This document shows positions 18,346 through 28,465 of a DNA stretch of 64,000 nt, piece after piece; within the stretch, counting starts at the first letter, position 1; the number at the start of each line of letters is the position of its first letter. Source of the DNA: Kosakonia sacchari (GTDB taxonomy: Bacteria > Pseudomonadota > Gammaproteobacteria > Enterobacterales > Enterobacteriaceae); contig FOAY01000004.1 in assembly GCA_900109485.1 (NCBI GenBank), forward strand, positions 248,001 to 312,000, written 5' to 3'. The notes under the pieces were generated by a model that was not told the origin of the DNA, did no database searches, and worked only from the letters and a program-made list of their open reading frames with translations. The position numbers and the translations under genes are program-made.

Positions 18346-20638
18346 GCGCCGGGCCGGTATATTTCTCTACCCACGCCAGCGCCGTGTTTCCTGCACAGCC
18401 ATTGCCCAGCCGCGAGCTGGGCAGATCTTTGGTCAGCACGTTCACGGCGCCGTTTTTACAAATGCCGCCCGCCGCAGGCTCCAGATCCGGCCAGGCGCCT
18501 TCGTGAATACAGATCACGCCAGGCTTGATACCCTCGGTCACCACCGCCCCCGCCAGAACCTGCCCGCGCGCATTCCAGACGCGCACAACATCGCCCGCGA
18601 CAATTCCGCGCGCCTGCGCATCGGCGGGATGCAGGGTAATGGGCTCGTGGCCTGCAACGGCGTACTGTTCACGTAAACGGGTAAAGTTTAGCTGGCTGTG
18701 CAGGCGATGCGCCGGATGAGCCGACAGCACCTGCAACTGTTCCGGTTCGGCATTACCGTGCCATTCGTCCGGCTCCAGCCACATCGGATGCGGCGGACAA
18801 TCAGCGTAGCCAAAGCTACGGATGCGCTCCGAAAAGATTTCGATTTTGCCGCTCGGCGTCTTCAGCGGGAACTGTGCAGGATCGCGACGGAAATCGGCAA
18901 AGCGCACAAAACGGGCGTTCTGCTCGCTTTCCGGCATCTCAATCAGCTGGTTTGCTGCCCAGAATTCGGCAAACGGCGGTAGCGTCACCTGCTGGCTGGC
19001 ACCGCGTTCAGCGGCAATGTTGTAAAAGGTTTCCAGCCACTGAAGCTCGCTTTTGCCCTCGGTAAAACGCTCGCGCCCCCCCGTTTCCCAACGCTCGCTC
19101 AGCTCGGCAAACACTTCCCAGTCATCGCGCGCTTCATACTGCGGAGCGACCACGCGCTTCATCGGCACCAGGTGCTGATTGCTGTAATCGCCGGTCATCG
19201 TCAGATCGTTACGCTCAAACGAGGTAGTGGCAGGCAGAACGATATCCGCATGCTTCGCCGCTGCCGTCCAGAAACACTCTGAAATCACCACCAGCTCCGG
19301 CTTCTGCCAGGCGCGGATCAGGCGATTGGTATCCTGATGATGGGTAAAGTTCGCACCGCCTGCCCACCAGACAAAACGGATCTGCGGGAAGTGCCTGTCC
19401 ATACCATTATGCTGATACGGCGCGCCGGGGTTTTCCAGCGCTTCCACAATGCGGGCGACCGGGATTTTATCCACCGCGTCAACACCGCCCTGCACCGTGC
19501 CCTGCATCGACGCCAGCACGGCTGCGCGCCGCGTCGGGTTACCGCCGTTGGCAAAATGGTAAGAGAGACCAAAACCGCCGCCGGGCGTGCCAATCTGCCC
19601 GAGCATCGCAGCGAGCGTGACCAGCATCCAGTGTTTCTGCTCGCCATACTGCTGGCGCTGCATACCCCAGCCGGACATCAGCATCGTGGTATTTTCATGG
19701 AAAAGTTGCGCCAGTTCGCGGATTTTCGCCGCATCAATGCCGCAAATGGCTGCTGCCCACTCTGCCGTTTTCGCTACGCCGTCCTGCTCGCCGGTCAGGT
19801 AGGCGGCAAACGTGGAATAGCCTTCTGTGCAGCGGGCCAGGAAGTCGTCATCCTGCCAGCCGTTTTCCACCAGCGTATGGGCGATGCCCAGCATCAGGGC
19901 GACGTCAGTTCCCATATGCGGAGCAATCCATTCTATGCTGTCGCCAAAGAAATCAACGGTCTCCGATCGCATCGGATCGATACAGATCACCCGCTTGCCG
20001 CTTTTACGCAGCGCATCAAAGTAAGGAATGCCCTGTTCGTCGGTCGCATTCCAGGCAATTTTCAGGGTGTTGAGCGGGTTCGCGCTCCACAGCACCACCA
20101 CGTCGCTGTGCTCCAGAATCAGCGGCCAGCTGGTCTGCTGCTGATAGACTTCGTTGCTGCCAACAACGTGCGGCATGATCGCCTGCGCCGCGCCGGTGGA
20201 ATAGTCGCCCAGGTGGCCGGTGTAACCGCCCGCCAGGCTCATATAGCGTTGCAGCAGCGTCGCCGCTTTATGCAGCACGCCGTTGGAACGCCAGCCGTAG
20301 GAACCGGCAAAAATAGACGACGGGCCGTAGCTGTCGCGAATCCGTTTGTGCTGGGCGTGGATCAGCGCCAGCGCATCGTCCCAGCTCACGCGCACAAATT
20401 CGTCCTGCCCGCGCACACCCTGCGGATTTGACGGCGAAGCGAGAAAGCCTTTGCGCACCATCGGATAGCGCACGCGCGTCGGGCTGTGCACCTGATCCTG
20501 CACCACGGTTTGCAGTGAGTTAGGGTGGCGTGTCGGTAGCGCGCCGCGGGAAGCGAGCACGTTTTCACCGTCGGTTTCGACCAGCATCGGCCCCCAGTGG
20601 GCCGCCGTAAGAACTGTTTTGATAGCAGGGTTTGCCAA
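18308..20638 (-). CDS. bisC: BisC, biotin sulfoxide reductase (molybdopterin)
   Basis: Cytoplasmic molybdoenzyme of the DMSO reductase family that reduces biotin-d-sulfoxide to biotin and can also act on methionine sulfoxide. The 776-residue product matches the E. coli length (777). Visible features include the molybdenum-ligand region [12 protein letters not shown], the cofactor-binding stretches [11 protein letters not shown] and [12 protein letters not shown], and the C-terminal domain with [12 protein letters not shown]. There is no twin-arginine signal, consistent with a cytoplasmic enzyme, and no N-terminal iron-sulfur Cys cluster. It is divergent from the ketogluconate regulator gene. 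Confidence 0.95.
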   Translation of the reverse strand: MANPAIKTVLTAAHWGPMLVETDGENVLASRGALPTRHPNSLQTVVQDQVHSPTRVRYPMVRKGFLASPSNPQGVRGQDEFVRVSWDDALALIHAQHKRIRDSYGPSSIFAGSYGWRSNGVLHKAATLLQRYMSLAGGYTGHLGDYSTGAAQAIMPHVVGSNEVYQQQTSWPLILEHSDVVVLWSANPLNTLKIAWNATDEQGIPYFDALRKSGKRVICIDPMRSETVDFFGDSIEWIAPHMGTDVALMLGIAHTLVENGWQDDDFLARCTEGYSTFAAYLTGEQDGVAKTAEWAAAICGIDAAKIRELAQLFHENTTMLMSGWGMQRQQYGEQKHWMLVTLAAMLGQIGTPGGGFGLSYHFANGGNPTRRAAVLASMQGTVQGGVDAVDKIPVARIVEALENPGAPYQHNGMDRHFPQIRFVWWAGGANFTHHQDTNRLIRAWQKPELVVISECFWTAAAKHADIVLPATTSFERNDLTMTGDYSNQHLVPMKRVVAPQYEARDDWEVFAELSERWETGGRERFTEGKSELQWLETFYNIAAERGASQQVTLPPFAEFWAANQLIEMPESEQNARFVRFADFRRDPAQFPLKTPSGKIEIFSERIRSFGYADCPPHPMWLEPDEWHGNAEPEQLQVLSAHPAHRLHSQLNFTRLREQYAVAGHEPITLHPADAQARGIVAGDVVRVWNARGQVLAGAVVTEGIKPGVICIHEGAWPDLEPAAGGICKNGAVNVLTKDLPSSRLGNGCAGNTALAWVEKYTGPALTLTAFDPPASS

Positions 20639-20843
20639 AGCGCGCTCCTGAATAGCTTGCAGGTGATGGCGGCACGATGCCGCTCTGATGTTCTGTTCGC
20701 TCTATCATCCACAGCCGCGGTGTAATCGCAAAGAATTAAACGTCATTACGCGCACACTCCGGGTGATATGCCTGTGTTAGTGCTTGATTGCCCGCGATTT
20801 CGCGCTAAGGTGTGGACAATCATTTACGGCGAGGGAAGCAGCA

Positions 20844-21860
20844 ATGGCGAAAACGGCGCGCCCAACCATCAGCGATGTGGCAAAAGCAGCGAAAACAGGG
20901 AAAACCAGCATTTCACGTTACCTTAACGGTGAAAGGCATCTGCTGTCGGCCGCCTTGTTGGCGCGTATTGAGCAGGCCATTGCCGATCTGGATTATCGCC
21001 CAAGCCTGATGGCGCGCGGTCTTAAACGCGGCCGCACCCGCCTTATCGGCCTGATCATCGCCGATATCACCAACCCCTATTCAGTGCATGTGCTAAGCGG
21101 CATCGAAGCGGCCTGCCGGGAAAAAGGGTTTACGCCGCTGGTCTGTAATACCAACAACGAGCTGGATCAGGAGCTGCATTATCTCGACCTGCTGCGCAGT
21201 TATCAGGTGGAAGGCATCGTAGTGAATGCGGTCGGCATGCGTGAAGAGGGGTTAAACCGGCTGCAACAATCCGCCCTACCGATGGTGCTGATTGACCGTA
21301 AAATCCCCGATTTCGCCTGCGATGTGGTTGGGCTGGATAATACCCAGGCGGCTACCACGGCCACAGAACACCTGATTGAGCAGGGTTTTGAAGCATTACT
21401 CTTTCTCAGCGAACCGTTGGGAACGGTAAACACCCGCCGCGAGCGGCTCAGCGCCTTTCGCGCTACCCTCGCCCGCTATCCGGGCGTGGTGGCGGAAAAC
21501 GCCGAAGTGCCGCTGCATGAAGCTGCGTTACTGGACAATGCCCTGCGCCAGTTCCATGCCCGCCACCGCGGGATGCGCAAAGCGGTGATCTCCGCCAACG
21601 GCGCGCTGACCTTACAGGTAGCGCGATCGCTCAAACGCATCGGCCTGAACTGGGGCAGCGACATCGGCCTGCTCGGTTTTGACGAGCTGGAGTGGGCCGA
21701 GTTGGCGGGCGTAGGCATTACCACGCTTAAACAGCCAACCTGGCAAATCGGTTATGCCGCTGTAGAGCAGGTGGTACGGCGCATTGAAGGCCAGAGCGAC
21801 ACGGTGCGCGAGCAGGTATTTTCCGGCGAACTGATCGTTCGCGGCTCCACGTCTCGTTAA
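20844..21860 (+). CDS. LacI-family regulator of 2-ketogluconate genes (PtxS-like)
   Basis: A 338-residue LacI/GalR-type repressor. The N-terminal helix-turn-helix (TISDVAKAAKTGKTSISRYL, about 8-27) and hinge helix are followed by a periplasmic-binding-like effector domain (about 60-335). The ATG at 20844 has GAGGGAAG upstream; an upstream ATG at 20784 is not supported. It stands directly before kguE, and a perfect palindrome matching the known Pseudomonas PtxS site lies between them. In Pseudomonas PtxS represses the kgu genes and 2-ketogluconate relieves this. PtxS-like function is inferred from operator and neighbourhood. Confidence 0.85.
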   Translation: MAKTARPTISDVAKAAKTGKTSISRYLNGERHLLSAALLARIEQAIADLDYRPSLMARGLKRGRTRLIGLIIADITNPYSVHVLSGIEAACREKGFTPLVCNTNNELDQELHYLDLLRSYQVEGIVVNAVGMREEGLNRLQQSALPMVLIDRKIPDFACDVVGLDNTQAATTATEHLIEQGFEALLFLSEPLGTVNTRRERLSAFRATLARYPGVVAENAEVPLHEAALLDNALRQFHARHRGMRKAVISANGALTLQVARSLKRIGLNWGSDIGLLGFDELEWAELAGVGITTLKQPTWQIGYAAVEQVVRRIEGQSDTVREQVFSGELIVRGSTSR

Positions 21861-21908
21861 CGACGCTGCGTGATAGCGATCATAAATTCGACATACTGCG
21901 CTTTTCTT

Positions 21909-21922
21909 TGGAACCGGTTCCA
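21909..21922. promoter_or_regulatory. PtxS-type operator before kguE
   Basis: TGGAACCGGTTCCA is a perfect 14-bp palindrome located 52 bp upstream of the kguE start. The Pseudomonas putida PtxS operator is TGAAACCGGTTTCA, which differs at one symmetric position. This strongly suggests the adjacent LacI-family protein controls the operon here. Confidence 0.85.
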
Positions 21923-21973
21923 TCTAGCGTTAAAGACAGAATCTATTTGCTGTCTTTGCCGGGGAGCCGGAGT

Positions 21974-22735
21974 ATGCCGAGAAAAATTATCGTTGTTACC
22001 GCCGCATACGGTCATGACACGATCCACACCATGGGCGGGCAGATGGCCCTGCTGCCGGTTATCGCCGCCGCCGGGGCTGACGGCGTAGAAATCCGCCGCG
22101 AGCTGCTGAGCAGCGAGGAGATCGACCGTTTGTCCTCGCTGGCGTTCGCCATTGAAATGCACAATCTGCAAGCCTGTTACTCCGCGCCGGAGCCGCTGTG
22201 CCTGGCGGATGGCGCGCTAAATCCTCGTTTACCCGCTTTGCTGCACGAAGCCCACACGCTGAAAGCCCGCTGGCTGAAAGTCTCGCTCGGCCATTTTACC
22301 CATCAGGCGGTACTGGCAACGCTGCGCGACTGGCTGCTGACCAGCCCGGTGCCGCTGGTGGTAGAAAACGACCAGACGGACTGCGGCAAACTTGCGCCGA
22401 TGCTGCGCTTTAAAGCCGCCTGCCATACCCTCGCGCTGCCGGTGACGCTGACATTCGATACCGGCAACTGGTTGTGGGTCGGTGATTCCCCCGAAGAGGC
22501 CGCCCGCCATCTGGCGCCCGCCGTCAGCTATATCCACGTCAAAGCGGCTGTCGCCCACGGGAACACTTTTCACGCCGTACCGCCGGATGAAGCCGATTCC
22601 CGCTGGCTGGCGCTGCTGGATAACCTGCCCGCCGACGCGCCGCGCGGTATTGAATTCCCCCTGCAGGGCGACGACCTGATCGCCGTCACCCGTCATTACG
22701 TTGAACTGTTACGTAAGGAGCCACGCCATGCATAA
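21974..22735 (+). CDS. kguE: KguE-like TIM-barrel epimerase/isomerase
   Basis: A 253-residue protein of the AP-endonuclease-2 / xylose-isomerase-like TIM-barrel superfamily. Visible features are VEIRRELLSSEE, VENDQTDCGK and TFDTGNWLWVGD, typical metal-binding strand ends of sugar phosphate isomerases. In Pseudomonas the homologous KguE is the first gene of the ketogluconate operon; its exact reaction is not firmly established. The ATG at 21974 has GGAG nearby and the operator sits just upstream. The stop overlaps the start of kguK by 8 bp. Confidence 0.82.
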   Translation: MPRKIIVVTAAYGHDTIHTMGGQMALLPVIAAAGADGVEIRRELLSSEEIDRLSSLAFAIEMHNLQACYSAPEPLCLADGALNPRLPALLHEAHTLKARWLKVSLGHFTHQAVLATLRDWLLTSPVPLVVENDQTDCGKLAPMLRFKAACHTLALPVTLTFDTGNWLWVGDSPEEAARHLAPAVSYIHVKAAVAHGNTFHAVPPDEADSRWLALLDNLPADAPRGIEFPLQGDDLIAVTRHYVELLRKEPRHA

Positions 22736-23669
22736 CGCGCTGGACGTCATCACCATTGGCGAAGCGATGGCCATGTTTGTCGCCACCGAAACCGGCGACC
22801 TCGCCGATGCCGGACACTTTATTAAACGCGCGGCAGGCGCAGAACTGAATGTGGCGACCGGCCTGTCGCGGCTGGGGTTGAAAGTCAGCTGGGTCAGCCG
22901 CGTCGGCGATGACAGCTTCGGGCGTTTCATCCTCAATACGCTGCGCCAGGAGGGCATTGATACCCGTTGCGTGACGCTGGATGGGCGCTTCGCTACCGGG
23001 TTTCAGCTTAAATCTAAAGCTGAAAATGGAACCGATCCCATCGTGGAGTATTTCCGTAAGGGCTCGGCGGCCAGCCATCTTTCGCCGGAGGATTTTAACG
23101 CCGACATCTTTAGCCAGGCGCGCCATTTGCACGTTAGCGGCGTGGCGGCTGCGCTATCGGCAACCTCCTATGCTCTGCTGGAACATGCCGTCGCGCGGAT
23201 GAAAGCACAAAACAAAACCATTTCGTTCGATCCGAATCTGCGCCCGGTGTTGTGGAACAGCGAAGCCGAGATGGTGGAGAAACTGAACCGCCTCGCCTTT
23301 CAGTCCGATTGGGTGCTGCCAGGGTTGAAAGAGGGCGTCATTCTGACTGGCCAGCGCACGCCGGAAGGGATCGCTGATTTCTACCTGCAACGCGGCGTTC
23401 AGGCGGTGGTGATCAAAACGGGCGCCGATGGCGCATGGTTTAAAACCGCCAGCGGCGAGCAGGGCGCGGTGCCGCCGGTCAAAGTGGAAAATGTTATCGA
23501 TACAGTCGGTGCCGGGGATGGTTTCGCTGTGGGCGTACTGAGCGCTCTGCTGGAAGGTAAAACCCTGCCTGAAGCGGTACGCCGGGGTAACGCCATCGGC
23601 GCGATGGCCATTCAGGTGCCGGGCGACAGCGAAGGATTGCCGACACGCGCGCAGTTGGGCGCGTTGTAG
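22728..23669 (+). CDS. kguK: KguK, 2-ketogluconate kinase (PfkB family)
   Basis: A 313-residue PfkB/ribokinase-family sugar kinase. The N-terminal substrate motif is GAELNVATGLSRLG, and the C-terminal signature DTVGAGDGFAVG carries the catalytic Asp. It should phosphorylate 2-keto-D-gluconate to 2-keto-6-phosphogluconate. AAGGAG lies 7 bp before the ATG at 22728, inside kguE. PfkB kinases acting on 2-keto-3-deoxygluconate (KdgK) are close in sequence, so substrate assignment relies on the surrounding kguE, kguT and ghrB genes. Confidence 0.85.
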   Translation: MHNALDVITIGEAMAMFVATETGDLADAGHFIKRAAGAELNVATGLSRLGLKVSWVSRVGDDSFGRFILNTLRQEGIDTRCVTLDGRFATGFQLKSKAENGTDPIVEYFRKGSAASHLSPEDFNADIFSQARHLHVSGVAAALSATSYALLEHAVARMKAQNKTISFDPNLRPVLWNSEAEMVEKLNRLAFQSDWVLPGLKEGVILTGQRTPEGIADFYLQRGVQAVVIKTGADGAWFKTASGEQGAVPPVKVENVIDTVGAGDGFAVGVLSALLEGKTLPEAVRRGNAIGAMAIQVPGDSEGLPTRAQLGAL

Positions 23670-23761
23670 TTGTAAAGCCTGAAAGTTATTCAACCAAAAA
23701 CATCCGCCGCACTGTGCCCTACACACAGGCGGTAAGTAACCTCAACCATAGAGGCAATCTT

Positions 23762-25054
23762 ATGAGTAACGCGACAAATTCGTCCAAACGCTGGCTGTAC
23801 ATCATGCCGATTGTATTTATCACCTACAGTCTGGCGTATCTCGACCGTGCAAACTTCAGTTTCGCCTCCGCCGCCGGTATCAATGACGACCTGGGCATCA
23901 CCAAGGGCATCTCTTCGTTGCTCGGCGCACTCTTCTTTCTCGGCTACTTCTTTTTCCAGATCCCCGGCGCGATTTATGCGGAGCGCCGCAGCGTCCGCAA
24001 ACTGATTTTTATCTGCCTGATTTTGTGGGGCGGCTGTGCGTCGTTAACCGGTATCGTCAGCAATATCCCGATGCTGGCCGCCATCCGCTTTACTCTCGGC
24101 GTGGTGGAAGCGGCGGTCATGCCCGCGATGCTTATCTACATCAGCAACTGGTTTACCAAATCGGAACGTTCGCGCGCCAATACCTTCTTAATCCTCGGCA
24201 ACCCGGTAACGGTACTGTGGATGTCGGTGGTGTCCGGCTATCTGATCCAGTCCTTCGGCTGGCGCGAAATGTTCATTATTGAAGGCATTCCGGCCGTGAT
24301 TTGGGCGTTTTGCTGGTGGGTGCTGGTGAAAGACAAACCGGCGCAGGTAGCGTGGCTCTCCAGCGATGAGAAAGCGGCGTTGCAGGCCCAGCTTGAAAAA
24401 GAGCAGCAGGGCATCAAAGCCGTGCGTAATTACAGTGAAGCCTTCCGCTCACGTAATGTCGTTCTGCTGTGCCTGCAATACTTCGCCTGGAGCATTGGCG
24501 TATACGGTTTTGTACTGTGGCTGCCGTCAATTATTCGCAGCGGCGGTGAAAATCTCGGCATGGTCGAAGTAGGCTGGCTCTCTGCCGTTCCGTACCTTGC
24601 CGCAACGCTGGCAATGATACTGGCCTCCTGGGCTTCCGATAAGCTGCAAAACCGTAAACTGTTTGTCTGGCCGCTGCTGCTGATTGGTGCATTCGCCTTT
24701 ATCGGTTCATGGGCGGTTGGTGCCCACCATTTCTGGGTCTCTTATACCCTGTTGGTGATCGCCGGTGCCGCAATGTATGCCCCGTACGGGCCGTTCTTCG
24801 CCATCATCCCGGAGATGCTGCCGCGCAACGTCGCCGGTGGCGCGATGGCGCTGATTAACAGCATGGGCGCGCTCGGCTCATTCTGCGGTTCGTGGTTGGT
24901 AGGTTACCTGAACGGCGCAACCGGCAGCCCGTCGGCCTCGTACATTTTCATGGGGGTAGCGCTTTTCACCTCTGTGTGGCTTACTTTAATTGTTAAGCCT
25001 GCTAACAATAAGCAGATTCCGGCAGGCGCACCATCACAAGGGAGAACCGCATGA
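23762..25054 (+). CDS. kguT: KguT, 2-ketogluconate transporter (MFS)
   Basis: A 430-residue major-facilitator permease of the anion:cation symporter type, with about 12 helices. The N-terminal signature [10 protein letters not shown] is characteristic of the glucarate/galactonate/ketogluconate transporter group. The start at 23762 has GAGG upstream. A 92-bp gap separates it from kguK. Its stop overlaps the start of ghrB as ATGA. It should import 2-ketogluconate for phosphorylation by KguK. Confidence 0.87.
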   Translation: MSNATNSSKRWLYIMPIVFITYSLAYLDRANFSFASAAGINDDLGITKGISSLLGALFFLGYFFFQIPGAIYAERRSVRKLIFICLILWGGCASLTGIVSNIPMLAAIRFTLGVVEAAVMPAMLIYISNWFTKSERSRANTFLILGNPVTVLWMSVVSGYLIQSFGWREMFIIEGIPAVIWAFCWWVLVKDKPAQVAWLSSDEKAALQAQLEKEQQGIKAVRNYSEAFRSRNVVLLCLQYFAWSIGVYGFVLWLPSIIRSGGENLGMVEVGWLSAVPYLAATLAMILASWASDKLQNRKLFVWPLLLIGAFAFIGSWAVGAHHFWVSYTLLVIAGAAMYAPYGPFFAIIPEMLPRNVAGGAMALINSMGALGSFCGSWLVGYLNGATGSPSASYIFMGVALFTSVWLTLIVKPANNKQIPAGAPSQGRTA

Positions 25055-26025
25055 AGCCGTCTATCATCCTGTACAAAACCTTACCCGATGATCTGCAACA
25101 ACGTCTGGCCGAGCACTTCACCGTAACCCAGGTGGCCAACCTGAAACCGGAAACGGTGCAACAGCACGCTGAGGCTTTCGCCACTGCGCAAGGGCTGCTG
25201 GGTTCCAGTGAGAAAGTCGATGCCGCGCTGCTGGAGAAAATGCCGCAGCTGCGCGCGACGTCAACGGTCTCGGTAGGCTATGACAATTTTGATGTGGACG
25301 CGCTGAACGCACGTAAGATTTTGCTGATGCATACCCCGACCGTGCTGACGGAAACGGTCGCCGATACCATTATGGCGCTGGTGCTGAGCAGCGCCCGCCG
25401 CGTGGTGGAAGTCGCCGGGCGGGTAAAAGCGGGGGAATGGACATCCGGCATTGGCGCAGACTGGTTCGGCGTCGATGTGCATCACAAGACAATGGGCATC
25501 ATCGGGATGGGCCGTATCGGTCTGGCGCTGGCGCAACGCGCGCACTTCGGTTTCGGCATGCCGATTCTCTATAACGCGCGTCGCCATCACGCCGAAGCGG
25601 AAGCGCGCTTCCAGGCGCGCTATTGCGATCTCGATACTCTGCTGCAAGAGTCCGACTTTGTGTGTCTGGTGCTGCCGCTGACCGAAGAGACGCATCATCT
25701 GATCGGAAAAGCGCAGTTTGAAATGATGAAAAAATCAGCGATTTTCATTAACGCCGGACGCGGCCCGGTGGTGGATGAAAATGCGCTGGTGGAAGCCCTG
25801 CAAAACGACGAGATCCACGCGGCCGGGCTGGACGTTTTCGAGAAAGAGCCGCTACCCGTTGATTCGCCGCTGCTGTCGCTGCCCAACGTCGTGGCGCTGC
25901 CGCACATCGGCTCCGCAACGCACGAGACACGCTACAACATGGCGGCCTGCGCGGTGGATAATCTGATCGACGCGCTCAATGGTAAGGTGGAGAAAAACTG
26001 CGTCAATCCGCAGGTCGCGGGCTGA
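25051..26025 (+). CDS. ghrB: GhrB/KguD, 2-ketoaldonate (glyoxylate/hydroxypyruvate) reductase B
   Basis: A 324-residue D-isomer-specific 2-hydroxyacid dehydrogenase, the same length as E. coli GhrB. The NAD(P)-binding motif is GIIGMGRIG (about 149-157). The catalytic Arg, Glu and His lie in [17 protein letters not shown] and LPHIGSAT. In E. coli it reduces glyoxylate, hydroxypyruvate and 2-ketogluconate; in kgu operons the equivalent gene (kguD) reduces the phosphorylated ketogluconate to 6-phosphogluconate. Position as the last gene of the kgu operon supports the latter role here. Confidence 0.93.
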   Translation: MKPSIILYKTLPDDLQQRLAEHFTVTQVANLKPETVQQHAEAFATAQGLLGSSEKVDAALLEKMPQLRATSTVSVGYDNFDVDALNARKILLMHTPTVLTETVADTIMALVLSSARRVVEVAGRVKAGEWTSGIGADWFGVDVHHKTMGIIGMGRIGLALAQRAHFGFGMPILYNARRHHAEAEARFQARYCDLDTLLQESDFVCLVLPLTEETHHLIGKAQFEMMKKSAIFINAGRGPVVDENALVEALQNDEIHAAGLDVFEKEPLPVDSPLLSLPNVVALPHIGSATHETRYNMAACAVDNLIDALNGKVEKNCVNPQVAG

Positions 26026-26047
26026 CGGTTCACCCTACTGCGGACAT

Positions 26048-26079
26048 AAAAAAAGAGGCGATTAATCGCCTCTTTTTTT
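26048..26079. terminator. bidirectional terminator between ghrB and yiaF
   Basis: A perfect 32-bp palindrome: seven A, GAGGCGATT and its complement AATCGCCTC, then seven T. It serves the convergent genes ghrB and yiaF from both sides. Confidence 0.95.
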
Positions 26080-26091
26080 GTTCGCGCCCGC

Positions 26092-26805
26092 TTACTGCTG
26101 CGTGGCGTTAACGGTCGCGGTCCAGGCCTGAGTGAACGCCTGATGCTGCGCCGCCAGCGGCGCAATCAGCGCGTTATACTGGCTGGCCTGCTGGGACGTC
26201 GGGAACTGGATGCCGTTAGCAACAAAGCTCACCTGCGTATCCTGCTGGGCAATAAAGTCGCCCACCTGCACCAGTTGCTGAGTGAAGACCTGCGCAGCCG
26301 GGATCAGCGGTTGCAGCGCGTTGGCCGGATTGGTGACCACTTTGGTATAGACCTGGTCAAACACCGGCTTGAGATCGTCCGCCTGCTTTAACGCCGCGTG
26401 GGAAGCATCCGCCTGCATTTTCGCATTCTGCAACTGCTGGCTGAGTACGCCGAGCGAGCCATTGGCCTGACGAAGCGGTTCACGCTGGGTCATATAGTCC
26501 TGCGGTACGCGGATGGCGTTAACGCTATCCACTACCGGACGCAGACCGGAATCCATCGCCTGGTTCACCTGCTGGGAATAGCCATAAATCACAGCATAAT
26601 CAGAGACAAACGGGCCGAACTGTTTTTTCTGATCTGCCGTCAGAGCGGGCAGACGTTCGCTGCTACGCATCGCCGTATTTTGCAGGAAGTCGATAAACGC
26701 CTTGCGCTGATCGCCTTCTTTATCGAAACACCCACTCAGGCTAACTACCATTAATAACGCCGCAAGAGGCGCAAACCAGCGAGAGCAGGACTTTCCTGTC
26801 GCCAT
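26092..26805 (-). CDS. yiaF: YiaF, DUF3053 lipoprotein
   Basis: A 237-residue protein nearly identical to E. coli YiaF at the N-terminus (MATGKSCSRWFAPLAALL). The lipobox LSGC puts the lipidated Cys at residue 25, followed by Phe-Asp; Asp at +2 or nearby suggests possible inner-membrane retention. The rest is helical and belongs to the DUF3053 family of unknown function. The ATG at 26805 has AAGGAG upstream; an in-frame ATG at 26844 adds 13 residues before the conserved start and was rejected. Confidence 0.93.
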   Translation of the reverse strand: MATGKSCSRWFAPLAALLMVVSLSGCFDKEGDQRKAFIDFLQNTAMRSSERLPALTADQKKQFGPFVSDYAVIYGYSQQVNQAMDSGLRPVVDSVNAIRVPQDYMTQREPLRQANGSLGVLSQQLQNAKMQADASHAALKQADDLKPVFDQVYTKVVTNPANALQPLIPAAQVFTQQLVQVGDFIAQQDTQVSFVANGIQFPTSQQASQYNALIAPLAAQHQAFTQAWTATVNATQQ

Positions 26806-27196
26806 TTTCTTACTCCTTTCACCCATAAAAGCGCACACCGGCACACGCGTGCCTGACGGCTTACAAGGATAGTCCAGGTCCGCCTCGCAAGATACCCTTT
26901 CCTTACATTCTTAATACGATGAATTCGACCTGGCATGAAAATTTCCGGGAAGGTGTGCAGATAATTCTTAATCCAAATTAAACGAAAGGTTTTACAAAAA
27001 AATACTGAGCGCCGGGAGATGCAGATTAATCAAACAATTAAGCGGTAGAAAACCCACTTAAGATGCATCTGAAGCGCATGAAAAGTCATTTACCGTCTAA
27101 TTAATCACAGCCAAAACCACACACCAGGAATTTTCACGACTATTCTTAATAAGCTGTATCACGATCCCGCTGTGTGATTTTTAAGAGGAGTTCTCA
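26806..27196. other. divergent intergenic region yiaF-yiaG
   Basis: About 390 bp, AT-rich from 26935 onward. It must hold both divergent promoters. No confident operator or small gene was seen. The yiaG ribosome binding site is AAGAGGAG just before 27197. Confidence 0.45.
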
Positions 27197-27490
27197 ATGG
27201 AATATAAAGATCCTATGTTTGAACTGCTAAGCAGTCTGGAACAGATTGTTTTGAAAAATGAAGTAACGCAGCCGGTAACTCTAAGCAAAAAGCCGAATTC
27301 CTTTAGTGACTTTGAACAATTGCGACGCGGAACCGGGCTGCAAATTGATGACTTCGCTCGTGTAATGGGAGTCTCAGTATCAATGGTGCATGAGTGGGAA
27401 TCACAACGAATAAAACCCACCGCAACTGAAATGAAACTGATGCGTCTGATTCATGCTAACCCGACGCTCAGCAAACAGCTTATTGACTGA
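27197..27490 (+). CDS. yiaG: YiaG, small HTH (XRE-type) transcriptional regulator
   Basis: A 97-residue protein closely matching E. coli YiaG (96 residues). The helix-turn-helix lies in the C-terminal half (LQIDDFARVMGVSVSMVHEWE, about 51-71), as in the antitoxin-like HigA/NadS group, but no toxin gene is adjacent. Function is not established. The strong ribosome binding site AAGAGGAG precedes the ATG. It marks the left edge of the accessory region. Confidence 0.9.
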   Translation: MEYKDPMFELLSSLEQIVLKNEVTQPVTLSKKPNSFSDFEQLRRGTGLQIDDFARVMGVSVSMVHEWESQRIKPTATEMKLMRLIHANPTLSKQLID

Positions 27491-27506
27491 ACATATTTAC
27501 CACCAG

Positions 27507-27529
27507 AACCCCCGCTGAGCCGGGGGTTT
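27507..27529 (+). terminator. yiaG terminator
   Basis: AACCCCC (27507-27513) pairs with GGGGGTT (27522-27528) and is followed by a short T/G tract. It lies 16 bp past the yiaG stop and just before the convergent gene end at 27531. Confidence 0.75.
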
Positions 27530-27530
27530 G

Positions 27531-28118
27531 CTATTTCTGCCTCAGCCGAACCCCCCTGGCGACTGACGTGATACGCCGCGTACGGCAGTAAAGCACAAAG
27601 AGCACAAATCCCCGGCCATTCACTACGATACGCGCACCAGCCAGCAAGGCGCAGGCTAGTAGCAAAGCTCCGGCAGAGCCGCCCCCGATAATCAACCCGA
27701 CAATCAGTTGACCAACCGTGAGTAACAACAACGCGCCCAACAACCAGAAAAATCCTGCCAGTCCCGCATTGAAACCACGCGCGAGCAAAAAACTGGAAAC
27801 CATGAGAGTCATAATCATGGCGAGGGAAGGTGCAAAGAAACTCAGCGCGTGCGCAGGTGGTGCCACACTCGGCATCGATTGCAACAGCGTGAGTAAGTTG
27901 AGGGCGAAAGCCACCAGCAGCAGCAACAAGGCAATCGTTACCGGGAAAGCATTCTGTCGGGGAAGCGCTGTTGGGGGTTTATCAAAATAACGCTCTAGTT
28001 CCGGTGTGGTATGTGCCAGCAGACTCGCGTCCTTACGCGCAATCAGCCGTTCTGTTTCACGGCCGTGCTGCAACAAATCACAGAATACACGGCCAAGCAG
28101 CCAACTTAAAAGTGACAT
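27531..28118 (-). CDS. uncharacterised membrane protein
   Basis: A 195-residue protein with an N-terminal soluble segment (MSLLSWLLGRVFCDLLQHGRE) and four to five hydrophobic helices (about 58-80, 92-112, 118-140, 143-165 and a shorter one near 170-185). The C-terminus is basic. It was not recognised as a known family. It overlaps the upstream reading frame as TAATG, so it is the second gene of a two-gene unit whose first member is 5'-truncated. Membrane partner genes of this kind can be immunity or accessory proteins, but nothing shows that here. Confidence 0.6.
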   Translation of the reverse strand: MSLLSWLLGRVFCDLLQHGRETERLIARKDASLLAHTTPELERYFDKPPTALPRQNAFPVTIALLLLLVAFALNLLTLLQSMPSVAPPAHALSFFAPSLAMIMTLMVSSFLLARGFNAGLAGFFWLLGALLLLTVGQLIVGLIIGGGSAGALLLACALLAGARIVVNGRGFVLFVLYCRTRRITSVARGVRLRQK

Positions 28119-28465
28119 TAAAACACCGCCAAAGACTGAATTGTGCCAACCAGATAGCGCCCAGTACGTGGGATATTACCTGGTGCGGCAACAACACCAC
28201 TGACTGCACTACCCGCCAGTGCCGCTGCACTGGTTACCACCTGACCGAGTTGCCGGGCCAGCTCTAACTGTACAGGCTCAATGGGAAAACGTTTCGGATA
28301 AAGACCGGCACGGATCGCGGCCTTGATTTCTTTATTACTGATACCTGGATTCTGTGCTCGAATAATCAGTTCAGTGAGCCGTGTACGATCCTGTCGCGGA
28401 TAGTTTCTTAGCCATTCCGTCGCTAATAAACGAGTTACAAAACCTAACGTTTTTATTTTTATAGC
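28118..28465 (-). pseudogene. 5'-truncated reading frame of unknown function
   Basis: An open frame of 115 codons ends TAA at 28118 and has no ATG or GTG start near its 5' end; an in-frame TGA stands at 28468-28466. The translation contains RLLATEWLRNYPRQDRTRL, NPGISNKEIKAAIRAG and a Gly/Ala/Val-rich tail (AALAGSAVSGVVAAP), with coding-like codon use. It looks like the 3' part of a gene that lost its start, coupled by TAATG to the membrane protein downstream. The family was not recognised. An unusual start codon cannot be excluded. Confidence 0.5.

Noticed and set aside
27197-28118. yiaG plus the membrane protein as a toxin-antitoxin pair
   Set aside because: The genes are convergent and separated by a terminator, and the membrane protein is too large and multi-helical for a typical partner.
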